NCBI GenBank assembly: GCA_002989075.1
Contig: PSQN01000005.1
Span: 186,001-250,000, forward strand
From: Arthonia radiata
Lineage: Eukaryota; Ascomycota; Arthoniomycetes; Arthoniales; Arthoniaceae
Length of the DNA stretch: 64,000 bases
Direction: 5' to 3'
This document shows, piece after piece, positions 1 through 10,092 of this stretch. Position 1 is the stretch's first letter; each line of letters begins with the position of its first letter. Made by a program: the position numbers and the translations under genes. Below the pieces are notes generated by a model. The model did not search any database. It saw nothing but the letters and a program-made list of their open reading frames with translations, and was not told the DNA's origin.

Positions 1-904
1 CGAATTGCCCTTCTTCGCAAAGCAGCTGTGCGTTCTCACTATAAACGAGCTGCATGATAGATACGTAAAGGGGGGTGTCCTCGCGTCCGGCTGAGCTAAG
101 AAGGGAGTCCATTGTGCGCCTTGCGAGTGACAGCGATCCAGCAGAGGTATATTTTCGTGCAAGATATATCTGATGCGTCACTTGCATCTCCACCAAACGT
201 GCGTCAGTGCTCAGAGTTGCAAATACACCCTCCGAGCGTCCATGAAAAGCGTCCATGCGACACTTAAGGAGCGCGGTCGACACAGGATCTGGCCCTGACT
301 TATCTATCAGAGAGTCCGCAGCTTGTAAAGCTCGTAGTTGTGTGTTTGGACTGTCATTGTAAGTCATCGAGAGCAGTGCAGTCACAAATGGAAGACGCAA
401 TGGAGGCGTCTGGCTAGCAAGGTCTGTCAATGGCTCCAAGAGCGTGGCGGTAAAATCCCCGAGTCGACGAATTCTTGTCCAAAATCCAGGAAAACAGTGA
501 TGTGTCGGCAGAGCTTGGCATATCAGAGCCAACAGCCCCAGTGATGGCTGAGCCGATAGAACATTGGCGTCCCGAAGCTCTCCGTCGTGGGGTAAGATCT
601 CCAAGTCTTCGCCGTCGCAGACTCGAATGAGCCGCAGATTGGTCAGGGTCTCAAGTAACTTGGCAACGACGGCATCATTGCTGAAGACGTCGTTGAGAGG
701 GGAACCAAGAAACTCTTTGAGCGCAATGTTGTCAACAGTAGCTTCCCCACGCTCATTCCACACAAAGCGTGGCTCTGTGGCCCAGAGGAGCAAGGAACGT
801 GGTACCAAGGAGCCACGACTGTATATCAGGTCGAGAAAGCTAAATTGAGTTGTTGTTAGATCAAAGAGCACCATCTCCAGACCTTTCGGGCAAGGGGCCG
901 CCAT
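1..904 (-). CDS. Winged-helix/TPR-like repeat protein, paralogue A (partial, runs off left edge)
   Basis: An uninterrupted minus-strand frame of about 301 codons is open to the window edge, so the C-terminus is missing. The proposed ATG is at 904; an in-frame TGA lies about 70 nt upstream, and an upstream exon is possible. The N-terminal third resembles the winged-helix block that follows the nucleotide-binding part of STAND proteins. It contains the motif NERGEATVDNIALKEFL, also found in degenerate form in the genes at 15007 and 26046. A shared LALIC block follows (ALICQALPTHH here, ALICHGMPVHP in the gene at 26046), then helical TPR-like sequence. No P-loop is visible. The biochemical role is unknown; a scaffold or sensor role would be a guess from architecture. 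Confidence 0.65.
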   Translation of the reverse strand, partial: MAAPCPKGLEMVLFDLTTTQFSFLDLIYSRGSLVPRSLLLWATEPRFVWNERGEATVDNIALKEFLGSPLNDVFSNDAVVAKLLETLTNLRLIRVCDGEDLEILPHDGELRDANVLSAQPSLGLLALICQALPTHHCFPGFWTRIRRLGDFTATLLEPLTDLASQTPPLRLPFVTALLSMTYNDSPNTQLRALQAADSLIDKSGPDPVSTALLKCRMDAFHGRSEGVFATLSTDARLVEMQVTHQIYLARKYTSAGSLSLARRTMDSLLSSAGREDTPLYVSIMQLVYSENAQLLCEEGQF

Positions 905-1109
905 AATTTCCCACGTACACAGTAACGATTCAAGAACATGAGCAACCACCGTAGCAAAGTATGATCAGCTAATGCGGGGTAGAGGACGCGCGAAACCCGA
1001 CCTCGGAGATGGCTTGCATGTGCTACAAGTAGATGTCGTGGCTACAATCGTCGCAAAAATCCCAATTTCCTGCCATCTACCTATCCAGTGGTTGAACAAC
1101 AGCGGAAGC

Positions 1110-1691
1110 TCAAGCTGATAGCTCATGCTCCAGATCAGCTACTATGTGCCGCAGTCTTGGATCTATCCGCTCGCCTGAAGGTGGGCCCTGCATATGCAGC
1201 CGCAGTCTTCGCTCAGGTCTCACATGACCTTTTTCGTCGAAGGCATGGGCCCAACGCATGTGACTTATGCATTCATGTTCGAGAAAACTCGAGAAAGAGC
1301 AGTACCTGCACCAGTATGCCAGAGGCTTCGCTACATGGTACCTATTGTGGTGCAAAGCTAGCTCGCCGGAGTCGGGGAAGATCTGCCAGCATTGATGGTC
1401 GCTGCACGGCAAAAGCCCCTGCTTGGGCGATATTCATGTGATACGCGAGATGTCTGCTGGTGGTGATACTCTCGTTCCTTTGGTATGTTAGTGTTGAGCA
1501 AGAGAGCGACGATAGATTTACAGACTTACTCTTTGAAGACATTCGACGATTGAGTGTAAGCGGCATTGCTCCTATCCTCAAGAGGCTTGAAGAGCACGGT
1601 ATTCGACTCTTCTTCGAAACTTTCGAAAAATCCGCACTCACGAGCAACCTGAGAACGTTTGCTCTTAGCAGACGAATTTTTGGCCATCTCG
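1110..1691 (-). CDS. Possible small C2H2-type zinc-finger protein (model uncertain)
   Basis: Two coding-looking blocks lie on the minus strand. The downstream block (about 1412-1110) has Cys/His spacing like degenerate C2H2 fingers: a CSDHQC pair followed by HHNRYH, then CRYC followed by HMRWAH. The upstream block (about 1691-1526) begins with an ATG and a lysine/serine-rich stretch. A GTAAGT donor near 1528 and a CTAAC branch-like site near 1488 could join them, but I could not fix a unique frame-preserving model. The fingers suggest nucleic-acid binding; nothing else supports a function. The roughly 550 bases between this gene and the next one (1692-2243) show no convincing gene. Confidence 0.3.
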
Positions 1692-2243
1692 TGTAGGGAC
1701 ACTATTAATGTGCGTGAGGCGGAGAGCCAAACTGTAAGGAAAAGAGGAGAGGAGGAGAGCAATGGGCGAGAATTGGAGAATGGAACGAAGCAGGTGGCGT
1801 TCCACCGTGCGAAATCAACGAGTTGCGTGGCTACGCCAAGTTCCTGCAAGAATCGATCCTCCACGAATTCGCATAGAATTGACACATGAACGCTGTCGTA
1901 ATAAAACAGTATGATATTTGGTCCTAGTCGAAAGCACGTATACAAGGCCCTCGTGAATCCCGGTCGTGCCACGCGCACGCAGCAGTCGACCGGTCGGGAG
2001 CTCGGCGCCCGGCGCGTAGGTACGCACGGCGCGACCAGCGGTTTCCACAAAGCATTTTGTAAACATTGTGGTATATCGCATTCTTCTTATACAGCTACCC
2101 AGCAGTGTCAGCATGTCGGATAGTTGGTTGCCTCAATCCCAACTTTGACACATCTATGAGCCCAGGTCTTGACATCGCAATAGCAGAGCTGCAATTTGAA
2201 GGCTGCACGAGATTTCTCTGCACGACTCCTGCGTCGAGAGTAT

Positions 2244-5018
2244 TCAAGCCTCCCGGACATCGTTGCACTCTTCGAGCTCCGCTTGTGACAGCATGCTGCG
2301 TGCTGACGAGAATCGGTCTCTCCATACACCAGGCTCAGACTTGGTAAAGTGACGAACCTCACTGAAACCAAACGTCGTAAATGGTTTGACTACCGTCACG
2401 CCTTGTAAAGACACAAAGGTAATAGTAAACCACTGAAAGATGTCGTATCCGCTCGCATGTCTAACAAAGTCATCAAGGTCGTGTACTGGCTGATCATCGA
2501 CAGCCGTGACGAATGATCCGATCGGCACTTTCGCGAGCTGTGCGGGGGTACCTCCAGTAGACGAGATCACGTATATGTTGCTGTAGACCTCCTTAGCCTT
2601 TCGTTGAAGAGCATCGTGCGGTGGCTGCAGGAACATGCCGTGGAAGTACACAAAGCTGTTGGTCGAGCGTCGCGTCTCCGATCGAACGGTTACCATCTCT
2701 TCCCGACCACGCCGGTGTAGGACAATCTCAAGCACCTCCTTAGCCATTTCTTGGTAGACCACCTCAAATTGCGTCACTGGTCTGTTGTTGACTGTAAGCA
2801 GGATGTCTCCATGGGCCAGCACTAGCTCAGACGATCGAGGAACCCTTCTGTTAATATCGTGGATTATGACGATTTTGTGGGTTGCGTCGCGCCTATAAAG
2901 GCGCCGAACCCACTCCTCCGACAGACCTCGTGCTCGTGCCTCATTGACACGGATAGTGTCGCACAAAGCACCCAAAGACCGGGGCCTCGCTAGGTCTGAC
3001 TGTTTCTTTAACGCAGACACAAGCGCGAAGATTCGGGAGCAGTGGATGCCGTGAACACCCGCTTCAGACTTCATCCAGAACGCACGCACCAGGCCACTTT
3101 TGTTCACTAGCAAGCCAATGATGCATTCCCTGGCGCCGAGGTCCGCCAAGGAGATAAAGTCGATGTTCCTGTCGTCGAAGAGGCGATCTGCGTCGGTCAG
3201 GCGGCGCGTCTGGATAGAAGTAGCGTAAGTCTCTGCTGCGTAGATGCCTGGAGAGGTACATCCCACAAACAGAACGTTGTCGCCCTCCTTCAATAAGCAT
3301 TCATCGGCTTGCAGGGGCTCCAAATACCCTTCTACCAAGTCTGGTTGGAACCTGATTATAGCAATATGGAGATTGGTGTCCAAGAAAGAAACAGATGCCT
3401 CTACAGTGACGCTGTTACCAATCACCACTCGCACGTCCAACGCGTCGTGCGGGACATGGCGGCGGGATGCAACAACGATGCCTCGGCGCATATCGACCAA
3501 AATACCAGGTCCAAAACGATGATGACCCATAATGCCATCTATGGGTTGAATTGACGTACAATACACCATGACAAAGCAACGTGCGAGGCCTGCAGCGATG
3601 GTATTTGGTACGTTGCAGGCGGAGAACACAATATTCTGCACCTCCTGCGTCCGGTCAGTCTTTATTCGCGGGATGACGCTCCTTAACCATCGATGACTTG
3701 TGAGATCGGAACGCCACATGTCCATCGTCGGAGACCAGTGGAGGTCCAACCAGGTCATAAAGGACGAAGTCCTCGCCTGCTCCGAGAGAGTGTGGTATTC
3801 CACTATTAGTCGTGCGCCATCTGCAACGCTCTGTAATATATCAGCGACGGCATCGAGTGTCAAAACGTTAGTATGATTGATTGCGTCTAGCACAAATGGC
3901 TCGAAGTTTCGCTCAAAGTCTCGTTCGAAGCAACTGTTCCACGCACTAACCAGCACACCCTTGACTGGCAGATGGTGTTGCCAAGCAACCAGGTCCGGCA
4001 TCTCCTGGAAAGTCGCGTTGTTGACCCTGAGAAAGCGATCCTTTTCCGGTGAGCGAAGATTGTGTACCTCCAGCACCGGCATAAGCTCAACACCATGCCG
4101 GTGTAGAGCAACAACAATTGTCTCACCGAGCCTGTCGTCCAGAGTTTCATTCAGTTGACGGAAGTTTCCACACCATCTTCCATCGATTTTGCAGAGTATG
4201 TCACCAGTGCGTATCTTCCCGTCCGCCACGCCCCCTGGAGAGACTCGGTGAGCAATCAAAAGCCCATCCGGACAATGCTTCCGAGCCTCGACCTGCACCT
4301 CCTGCGTCAAACCCCTTTTTGCACATTCTTCGTATGTCTCAAATGTCCACTGACATTGCAGATCACCACGAGGGATGCAATGTTTCTGTTGGAGACAGCG
4401 AAGTTTCTGTGCTGGCTCGTCCAACGGGAGAAAGAAACTCACCGAGGAGGTCGCCGACTTACAGAGCGCCACCGCATGACCACTCACGTTGACTACGGGG
4501 CTTCCGGACGCCCCGCCTGCAGCGGTAGAAGAGGCCTGAATGTAGAATGTATTATAATCAGATGTTGACATAGAATTGCAGTCGACGCGGCTGATCGTCC
4601 CGCCATAGAAACTGAGCCTCCGACCCTCATGGTTGCCAACGATCTCAATATCGGTACCGACAATCGCAAGGTCAGGCCGCAGCTGCAGCGCTGTCACAGC
4701 TTCCACCGCTTTGGTGTAGTGTAAAAACGCATAGTCGTGGGTTGGATCAACGTACGCTAGGTGAACTTGCTGCTCGCTATGATCGGCGAAAATGGCGTAG
4801 GCCCAGAACGGTCCACGTCCCACCACGTGTCGATTAGTAAGGATGAGTCTGTCTTCAAGATTCACCACGAACCCAGAACCTTCGCCTACTCTGGGCGGCA
4901 TGCCATCGAACTCGAATGGAGTAGCGACCACCAAGCTAACGGCACTCCGCCTTGCCTTGGCGCGAGCTTCCTGCCACAAGGCTTCATCGCTGGATGCGGT
5001 GCTAGGAGTATGGTTCAT
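2244..5018 (-). CDS. nma111: HtrA-family serine protease, Nma111-like
   Basis: A single-exon frame of 924 residues. The N-terminal trypsin-like domain carries the full triad: His64 in TNRHVV, Asp95 in DPTHDYAF and Ser171 in GGASGSP. The spacing and surrounding blocks (ILTNRHVVGRGPFWAY, RPDLAIVGTDIEIVGN, FFLPLDEPAQKLRCLQQ) match the Nma111 nuclear HtrA family of ascomycetes. PDZ-like segments follow (for example around residues 255-310, GLLIAHRVSPGGVADGKI), and a second degenerate protease-like half and further PDZ-like segments make up the rest, as in the tandem architecture of the family. Yeast Nma111/Ynm3 is linked to apoptosis and lipid homeostasis. The protein is a little shorter than the usual ~1000 residues and clearly diverged, so it may be an extra paralogue. 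Start: first in-frame ATG before the conserved domain. Confidence 0.9.
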   Translation of the reverse strand: MNHTPSTASSDEALWQEARAKARRSAVSLVVATPFEFDGMPPRVGEGSGFVVNLEDRLILTNRHVVGRGPFWAYAIFADHSEQQVHLAYVDPTHDYAFLHYTKAVEAVTALQLRPDLAIVGTDIEIVGNHEGRRLSFYGGTISRVDCNSMSTSDYNTFYIQASSTAAGGASGSPVVNVSGHAVALCKSATSSVSFFLPLDEPAQKLRCLQQKHCIPRGDLQCQWTFETYEECAKRGLTQEVQVEARKHCPDGLLIAHRVSPGGVADGKIRTGDILCKIDGRWCGNFRQLNETLDDRLGETIVVALHRHGVELMPVLEVHNLRSPEKDRFLRVNNATFQEMPDLVAWQHHLPVKGVLVSAWNSCFERDFERNFEPFVLDAINHTNVLTLDAVADILQSVADGARLIVEYHTLSEQARTSSFMTWLDLHWSPTMDMWRSDLTSHRWLRSVIPRIKTDRTQEVQNIVFSACNVPNTIAAGLARCFVMVYCTSIQPIDGIMGHHRFGPGILVDMRRGIVVASRRHVPHDALDVRVVIGNSVTVEASVSFLDTNLHIAIIRFQPDLVEGYLEPLQADECLLKEGDNVLFVGCTSPGIYAAETYATSIQTRRLTDADRLFDDRNIDFISLADLGARECIIGLLVNKSGLVRAFWMKSEAGVHGIHCSRIFALVSALKKQSDLARPRSLGALCDTIRVNEARARGLSEEWVRRLYRRDATHKIVIIHDINRRVPRSSELVLAHGDILLTVNNRPVTQFEVVYQEMAKEVLEIVLHRRGREEMVTVRSETRRSTNSFVYFHGMFLQPPHDALQRKAKEVYSNIYVISSTGGTPAQLAKVPIGSFVTAVDDQPVHDLDDFVRHASGYDIFQWFTITFVSLQGVTVVKPFTTFGFSEVRHFTKSEPGVWRDRFSSARSMLSQAELEECNDVREA

Positions 5019-5563
5019 GGTAGGATATTAGGTAACAAAACATGAAGCAACCAAAAGCAGCTGATGGAATTCTGTGCAGGCCCTCAAGTAAGGTGGAGAC
5101 AACCCTAAATTTTGCTCCGGAAATCGTGGACCGTTAGCAATCTAATATGCCACTCCTGTTGACTATTTCCTCATCGGATCTCATCAGTACGCTGCCTGGC
5201 TGCAAGAGATTGGTACAGGGTCACCATCGCCCCCACGCTCGCGTAGAAGCACCCTAACGATGCACGATCAAACTAGTCTGTCCCTGTGTTTATCCGTACT
5301 TGCAGGTAATTAAGAGATTAGACCAACAAGCATGGACGCGGGAAAAACAGTGGTGGGGGCTGTGGAGGCCCTGTAGAAAACACCCCTGCACACCGCATTC
5401 TAGTCAGACATCCCTGGCTCTTTTAGCGCTAGCGCGCTCACCATTGCATCAATCGTCGAGATTCTGATCAAGGCTTACATACTTGCATCGAGCGTTGAAA
5501 CTGCCAAGAGCATTTTTTACATGAGTGACACACTTACACGGGAGCCAGAGCTGGACTTAGCCT
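5019..5563. other. Intergenic, no gene seen; holds copy 1 of a repeated motif
   Basis: No frame here looks coding on either strand. It is the upstream region of the Nma111-like gene and contains the first of three related ~30-bp motifs (5424-5454). Confidence 0.5.
5424..5454 (+). repeat. Repeated ~30-bp motif, copy 1 of 3
   Basis: The core is CGCTAGCGC followed by (T)CACC, then (T)GCATCAA. Related copies are at 6495-6521 and 6924-6953, all on the plus strand. Function unknown; it may be a regulatory site or the remnant of a small repeat family. Confidence 0.5.
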
Positions 5564-6384
5564 TTAAAAAGCACGTTGGCTCTTGTGGCCGCCCATGATG
5601 TTCAGAGTTTTGTAATCTCGACGTGCCTGCGTATCACACACAAAGACAAGACAGCAGTCTAAATACACCGGCTTCCCGTAGACACCCATTTCCAAACGTA
5701 ACTCTTGGCGAACCAATTGCCTTTTGATTTCGTGCTTTGCAATTCGCTCGGCCTCCTGAACAGAAAAATCAACCCACGCTGAACCCACGCCAAAGTGAAG
5801 GAAACAGAAACCGGAGAATTGGTGATTTCGGGCAAGCTCGACCGACTTTACGACTAATGTCGTATTAGCAACAAGATCTCGACGAAGAAGCGATGAATTT
5901 ACAGTCGGCAGAATGTGCAGTCGTACCGCGACGGTGTTTGACCTCGTGCTCGATCTCCGGCAAGAGTAGGGCTAGCTCGAGTGCGGCGCGTTCAACCCGA
6001 AGATTAACCACTAAAGAGATGGTTTCGCGGATAATTTCGGTTTGCTGAAGTTGATCGTTGCTTCCCAGCGCGGCTCTTCCTTGGCTGGCGTTGGCACGAG
6101 CACGGCGATCTCTCGCCGCCACTACGACTCCCTCTTCGTGCGTCCGTAGAAGACCCGTGGCATGTTCAACCGTGTATTGGGCTATGCTCCTCAACAGGAT
6201 AGATGTCAGCGTCCGTCACAGGCAGCGTAGATTTTGCTTGCGTGCTCAATAAGCACTCGGCGAGTGGTCGTGAGGGTGTTCGATCATTGACCAGGTTTGT
6301 GTAGTGGGCAATTGCAACACAGAGACGATCTTTCAGTTTGCGGCTGAGAAGAAAGCTGAATAGAGGCGAGTTGTTATCCCGCAT
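5564..6384 (-). pseudogene. Relic of an unrecognised gene (coding-like blocks in more than one frame)
   Basis: Several minus-strand stretches look coding by composition: about 6384-6160, 6194-5935 and 5935-5564. The last ends in a well-formed block (SAWVDFSVQEAERIAKHEIK followed by a QELRLEM segment). They lie close together but in different frames, and no introns with convincing donor, branch and acceptor sites reconcile them. The simplest reading is a decayed gene, though a multi-exon gene with atypical splicing is possible. I do not recognise the family. Confidence 0.35.
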
Positions 6385-7116
6385 ATCCCCATGATTTGAC
6401 TAACCTACAAGCGAAATGGTCGACTGCGCTGACTTAGGCAGAGTTCGGTGAAGGAGATGCCTGCACTACAATGCATCGGAATTACACATCTCCTCACGCT
6501 AGCGCGCGGCATCACCGCATCTTTAAGAACGAGATACTGATTACTTGGTCAAAGCTCACTGGCGTTGGTGGCACTGAGCACACAGCGATGCTCATGAACC
6601 TTATGCGATCGCCACTTCTACTATGATGATATCTTGGAGTGGGCTGGACACGTTAAGAGCAGTTCAAAAATGAAGGACGCCGATGAGCTGTGGTGGCCTG
6701 GAATGTAAGAATCGGAGGTCGTGGACTTCGTGTGTGAATAGGCACAAGAGGTTTTTGTGATAATTAGGGCCAGGGTTGCAACATGAGATCGACTCGACTA
6801 GGAAGGGAAAGCTTAGGAAGATTGTCGGAAGCTGCAGCTAGATGGACCCGGCGCTTTGTGCCTGATGAACATATGAATGACCGCGGGTAGAGGCATGCAT
6901 ATGTGTTCCTTCCACACGACTTTCTACGCTAGCGCACTTCACCGCTGCATCAACCTACGAGTAAGTCACCCTGTGTTGGGGTCCACAGCTGCTTCAGACT
7001 AGCAGATCCCGGCATGGCTACGTCTCGTGGTCACGGATGGTACAGAGAAGTCACCGCATCAACGCTTTCCAGTCATACAGCTGCTCGAAGGGGTCTGCAT
7101 TCAGTAGCTATCGGTC
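6385..7116. other. Intergenic, no gene seen; copies 2 and 3 of the repeated motif
   Basis: No coding-looking frame longer than chance. Contains motif copies at 6495-6521 and 6924-6953 (see 5424). Confidence 0.5.
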
Positions 7117-7808
7117 CTATTCCAGTTCTCGAGTAACTTTCCCATCGTTTTCGACGGCTTGGGTGTCATAGTTCAACAAACGATGATCCCTACAAGCGAT
7201 TGGCTCTTGCTGACTATGCTCCGTCGCCCGAAGATCCAACCACTTCCAAGTGCAATCTCCAACACCTGCCGCGGCGGTCTGATCTGACCCTCGAAGTCCA
7301 GGCATAGGTGGCAGTGCCGTGAATTGCGCAAAGAGGAAGGCCCCGGTTCCCTCTTCAGTGCGCGTGGCACGCTCTGATTCGTTAACTCTGAAGGTTGCTG
7401 AGATTTGCCCAGATGTCTTTATTGCCATTTGAAGCGGGACTTCATTGGCGAAGAAGCTGCAGAGATCGACGTGGATGTTCCTGAGGGCGCTTCGAGCAAG
7501 AGCCATGCGATTGGAACGCGGGAGAGAATGTCAGGATCTGGAGAAATCGTAAAATGCGTGTTCCCGGATTCGTTTCGGAAGTGTAGCCGATCCCGCAATT
7601 TTATCGATTGTTGATGGTCTCCCTGGAGAATCATAACACCACTGACGGTGCCGAGCGTGATAGTCGTAGACCCGGACATGAGATCTCCAATGAAGGGGGG
7701 AAGCATCGTTAATTGACTGGTGTGGTAACCGTTGTTGATCCTTGACGGTTGATGATTGGCGTATATCGGAAGATCGTGTTTGCTTGCAGGTAGGTGAGCA
7801 AGTTTCAA
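7117..7808 (-). CDS. Possible small gene, two overlapping minus-strand frames (uncertain)
   Basis: Two overlapping open frames, 7808-7419 (ATG choices at 7808 and 7680) and 7506-7117, could be two exons of one gene or one real frame with a shadow. The upstream frame contains regularly alternating hydrophobic residues (TTITLGTVSGVMILQGD). No domain is recognised and I found no clean intron to join them. Treat as a placeholder for a possible orphan. Confidence 0.25.
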
Positions 7809-8009
7809 GATAGCGCGAGGTTGAGAAATGCTGAGAAGAGAAGAACATCAAGAATCTCGTAGCGGCTTTATGACCGCACTGGTACGTATCGGCGTCTTGC
7901 AAGCCTCGGCGAATCGCTGCAGCAAAAGGCAGCTCATGTGCAGGCTTCGGCACGCTAGTGCGGCGAGACGCTGCGTGAGCAGATTCACGCCGTGCATCCC
8001 GACGTGTCA

Positions 8010-9287
8010 CTACATCATTCCAGAGCCGCCCCAGAATTGCGTCTCCCGCCACACGGACACACCTTGCTCCCCCGTGCATCCTAGGTGATCAGTCAGGCAT
8101 AACGACCAATCCTGATGTTTCGCCAATCTATCAAGTGCCTCGCGGAGCGCGAGAGCATCTACGGCATCTGCATCGAAGAGACGTGTGGAGCGGCAGCGAC
8201 CCAGGTCATGAACGTTGATGCCGGACAGTGTCAAGTAGCTCCACTCGAGGCGCAATCCGAGCATCGCGGCTGCAAGTTCGCCAGCCGACGATTGGAACCA
8301 GCCGCATAAAAAGAGATCCGACAGCCACAAGTGCGCCAGCGCAGGCATCGCTTCGATAGCCCTAATCAAATACCTTGCATGCAAGGAGACACCGACCAAC
8401 TTCAGATTCGAGAGGAATGGCAACAAAATCGGCTGTTCCCTCGGAGGCGGTGTGGGTGATTTTAGCGGCAAACAGGACTGAATGTGAAGCGTTTTCACCC
8501 TTGAATAAGACGCAAACAGGGGTGACAGATGTTTACCATGCATTTTACGTGCATTCCTTATGCAGACGTGTTGCAATCGTTCAAAGTAGCGGCCAGGAAG
8601 TCCATAATCAGCCGGCCGTTGCCACACGCCCTCCAGATGGAGCGATGTTGGTTGTACAGAACTTGAATGTATCGCGCTGGATATCTTGTGGACTGGGTCG
8701 GTTTGATCGCCAAGTGTGAAGCAAGTGCAGGCTGTCAAAAGCGTCCCAGGATAGTGGTAATCAAACGTTGGGGTTTGTAGGCGGTTGTTGACAACGAGCG
8801 TAATGGTCTCAACCTTGTACAGCCATGAGAGCATTTGCGACAGATTCTGCATTGCTGACGCGTCTCTGCTCAGCACGTGCTCCTCATGGTAGAATTGATG
8901 GAGAATTTTGTATCCCACTTGATGTTGCTCTTGTGAGAAGAAAGGCGATTGCCTGCAAACCGCAGCCTCGTAATCTTCTTGTGGCGGCAAAAATTTGAGA
9001 AATGGACTGTATACAGTCACACCAGTGACGTACAGGGTAAGCCTCCGCAGTGCCAACATCTGCTTTATGATTTGGCGACGTCTGGGGCGCCAAGAGACTG
9101 TGGAAAAGATGAATTTTAGAAGCCGCTCACTTTGGCTGAAATGGGAACAGACAAGTCGCAGAGACATGCAGGTAAGCACTGCTGGGCGGCGCTCGTGGAC
9201 GAGTCCCGCTGCAGTCTTTGAATCGCTGGCTTCCTCGGCGTCCATTGTGACCCATCTCTCAATCTGCTGCAACACCTCCAGCGGCAT
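8010..9287 (-). CDS. F-box-like protein with leucine-rich C-terminal region
   Basis: One exon, 425 residues from the ATG at 9287. The protein opens with MPLEVLQQIERWV followed by a CMSLRLVCSHF block about 30 residues later, the layout of fungal F-box domains (LP-x-E-hydrophobic, then LRLVC). The rest is leucine-rich with recurrent L-x-L-x-L strands (RLTLYVTGVTV, LKLVGVSLHARYL, LAHLWLSDLF), as in fungal F-box proteins whose C-terminal half binds substrate. F-box proteins bridge substrates to Skp1-Cullin1 ubiquitin ligases; the substrate cannot be told here. The family call rests on pattern only. The neighbours are unrelated. Confidence 0.65.
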   Translation of the reverse strand: MPLEVLQQIERWVTMDAEEASDSKTAAGLVHERRPAVLTCMSLRLVCSHFSQSERLLKFIFSTVSWRPRRRQIIKQMLALRRLTLYVTGVTVYSPFLKFLPPQEDYEAAVCRQSPFFSQEQHQVGYKILHQFYHEEHVLSRDASAMQNLSQMLSWLYKVETITLVVNNRLQTPTFDYHYPGTLLTACTCFTLGDQTDPVHKISSAIHSSSVQPTSLHLEGVWQRPADYGLPGRYFERLQHVCIRNARKMHGKHLSPLFASYSRVKTLHIQSCLPLKSPTPPPREQPILLPFLSNLKLVGVSLHARYLIRAIEAMPALAHLWLSDLFLCGWFQSSAGELAAAMLGLRLEWSYLTLSGINVHDLGRCRSTRLFDADAVDALALREALDRLAKHQDWSLCLTDHLGCTGEQGVSVWRETQFWGGSGMM

Positions 9288-10092
9288 GGCCAAAAGGTGA
9301 CTTCTTGGAATTTGGCTTGCATAGCGTAGCGCTTGCGGAACTTTAGCGATTCTTGCCGATGCTAATAATTCAATTATACCAGGTTAGATTATTGAAAGCA
9401 ATATAATTTGCAACTCTACTGCAGAAAAGACCTGGCATGCGCGTTTGCCGCAAGCTCCCTTATCTAGCTTGTGCAACAGTGACCAAGAACCATATAGAAA
9501 TGCCGCTAATTGACCCTTCAGGGCAGGGATTGACCCATCGGAGGACCCAACTGCGGCCACATTACCCTCTCGACGGTGAATGCCGCCGGATCTACACAAG
9601 AAGTCCAGGCAAGACGCTAGTTTCGTTAGTCATGCGCCGCATGCATGAATTAAGCTACTGGGAACAATGCAAGAAGGAGGTCTCTCCACGCCTGCATGAG
9701 GAGCACGCGGATGGCCAGTGGTGGAGCGGTTCCACGAACACCCCCTTGTTCGAGCGTCCTTGAGAGGCCTGCGTCGAAACCAAGGATTCGCTTTTCACTT
9801 GCACGAATCCCCGAGCCAGCCCATCGGGAGTGGTAATAGAGGGGAGGGCTCAGAAGCCGTCTGAAAAGAGGTAAGCGCGCCCGCTGTGCGTTAGTGCGAG
9901 CGAGCGCCTCCTTCGCTACGACGACTTGTTTCTGTGCGCGGGTCAGGCGGCTGATCTTGCCGCGGCTTTGCGTGTGCATACCCAGATGCCTAGAATCTGC
10001 TCATAGCGATTTGATTTATCATATCTCCCCTTAAAAAGGAGCGACAGCGTTTTTAGAAGACGTCGACGAGAGGGCGGATATACCGTGTATGA
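9288..10092. other. Intergenic, one weak minus-strand frame (9650-9979), otherwise nothing seen
   Basis: The frame at 9979-9650 is rich in Arg/Ala and lacks domain features; it may be chance in GC-rich DNA. The rest shows no coding signal. It would hold the promoters of the F-box-like gene (leftward) and the RasGEF-like gene (rightward). Confidence 0.4.
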
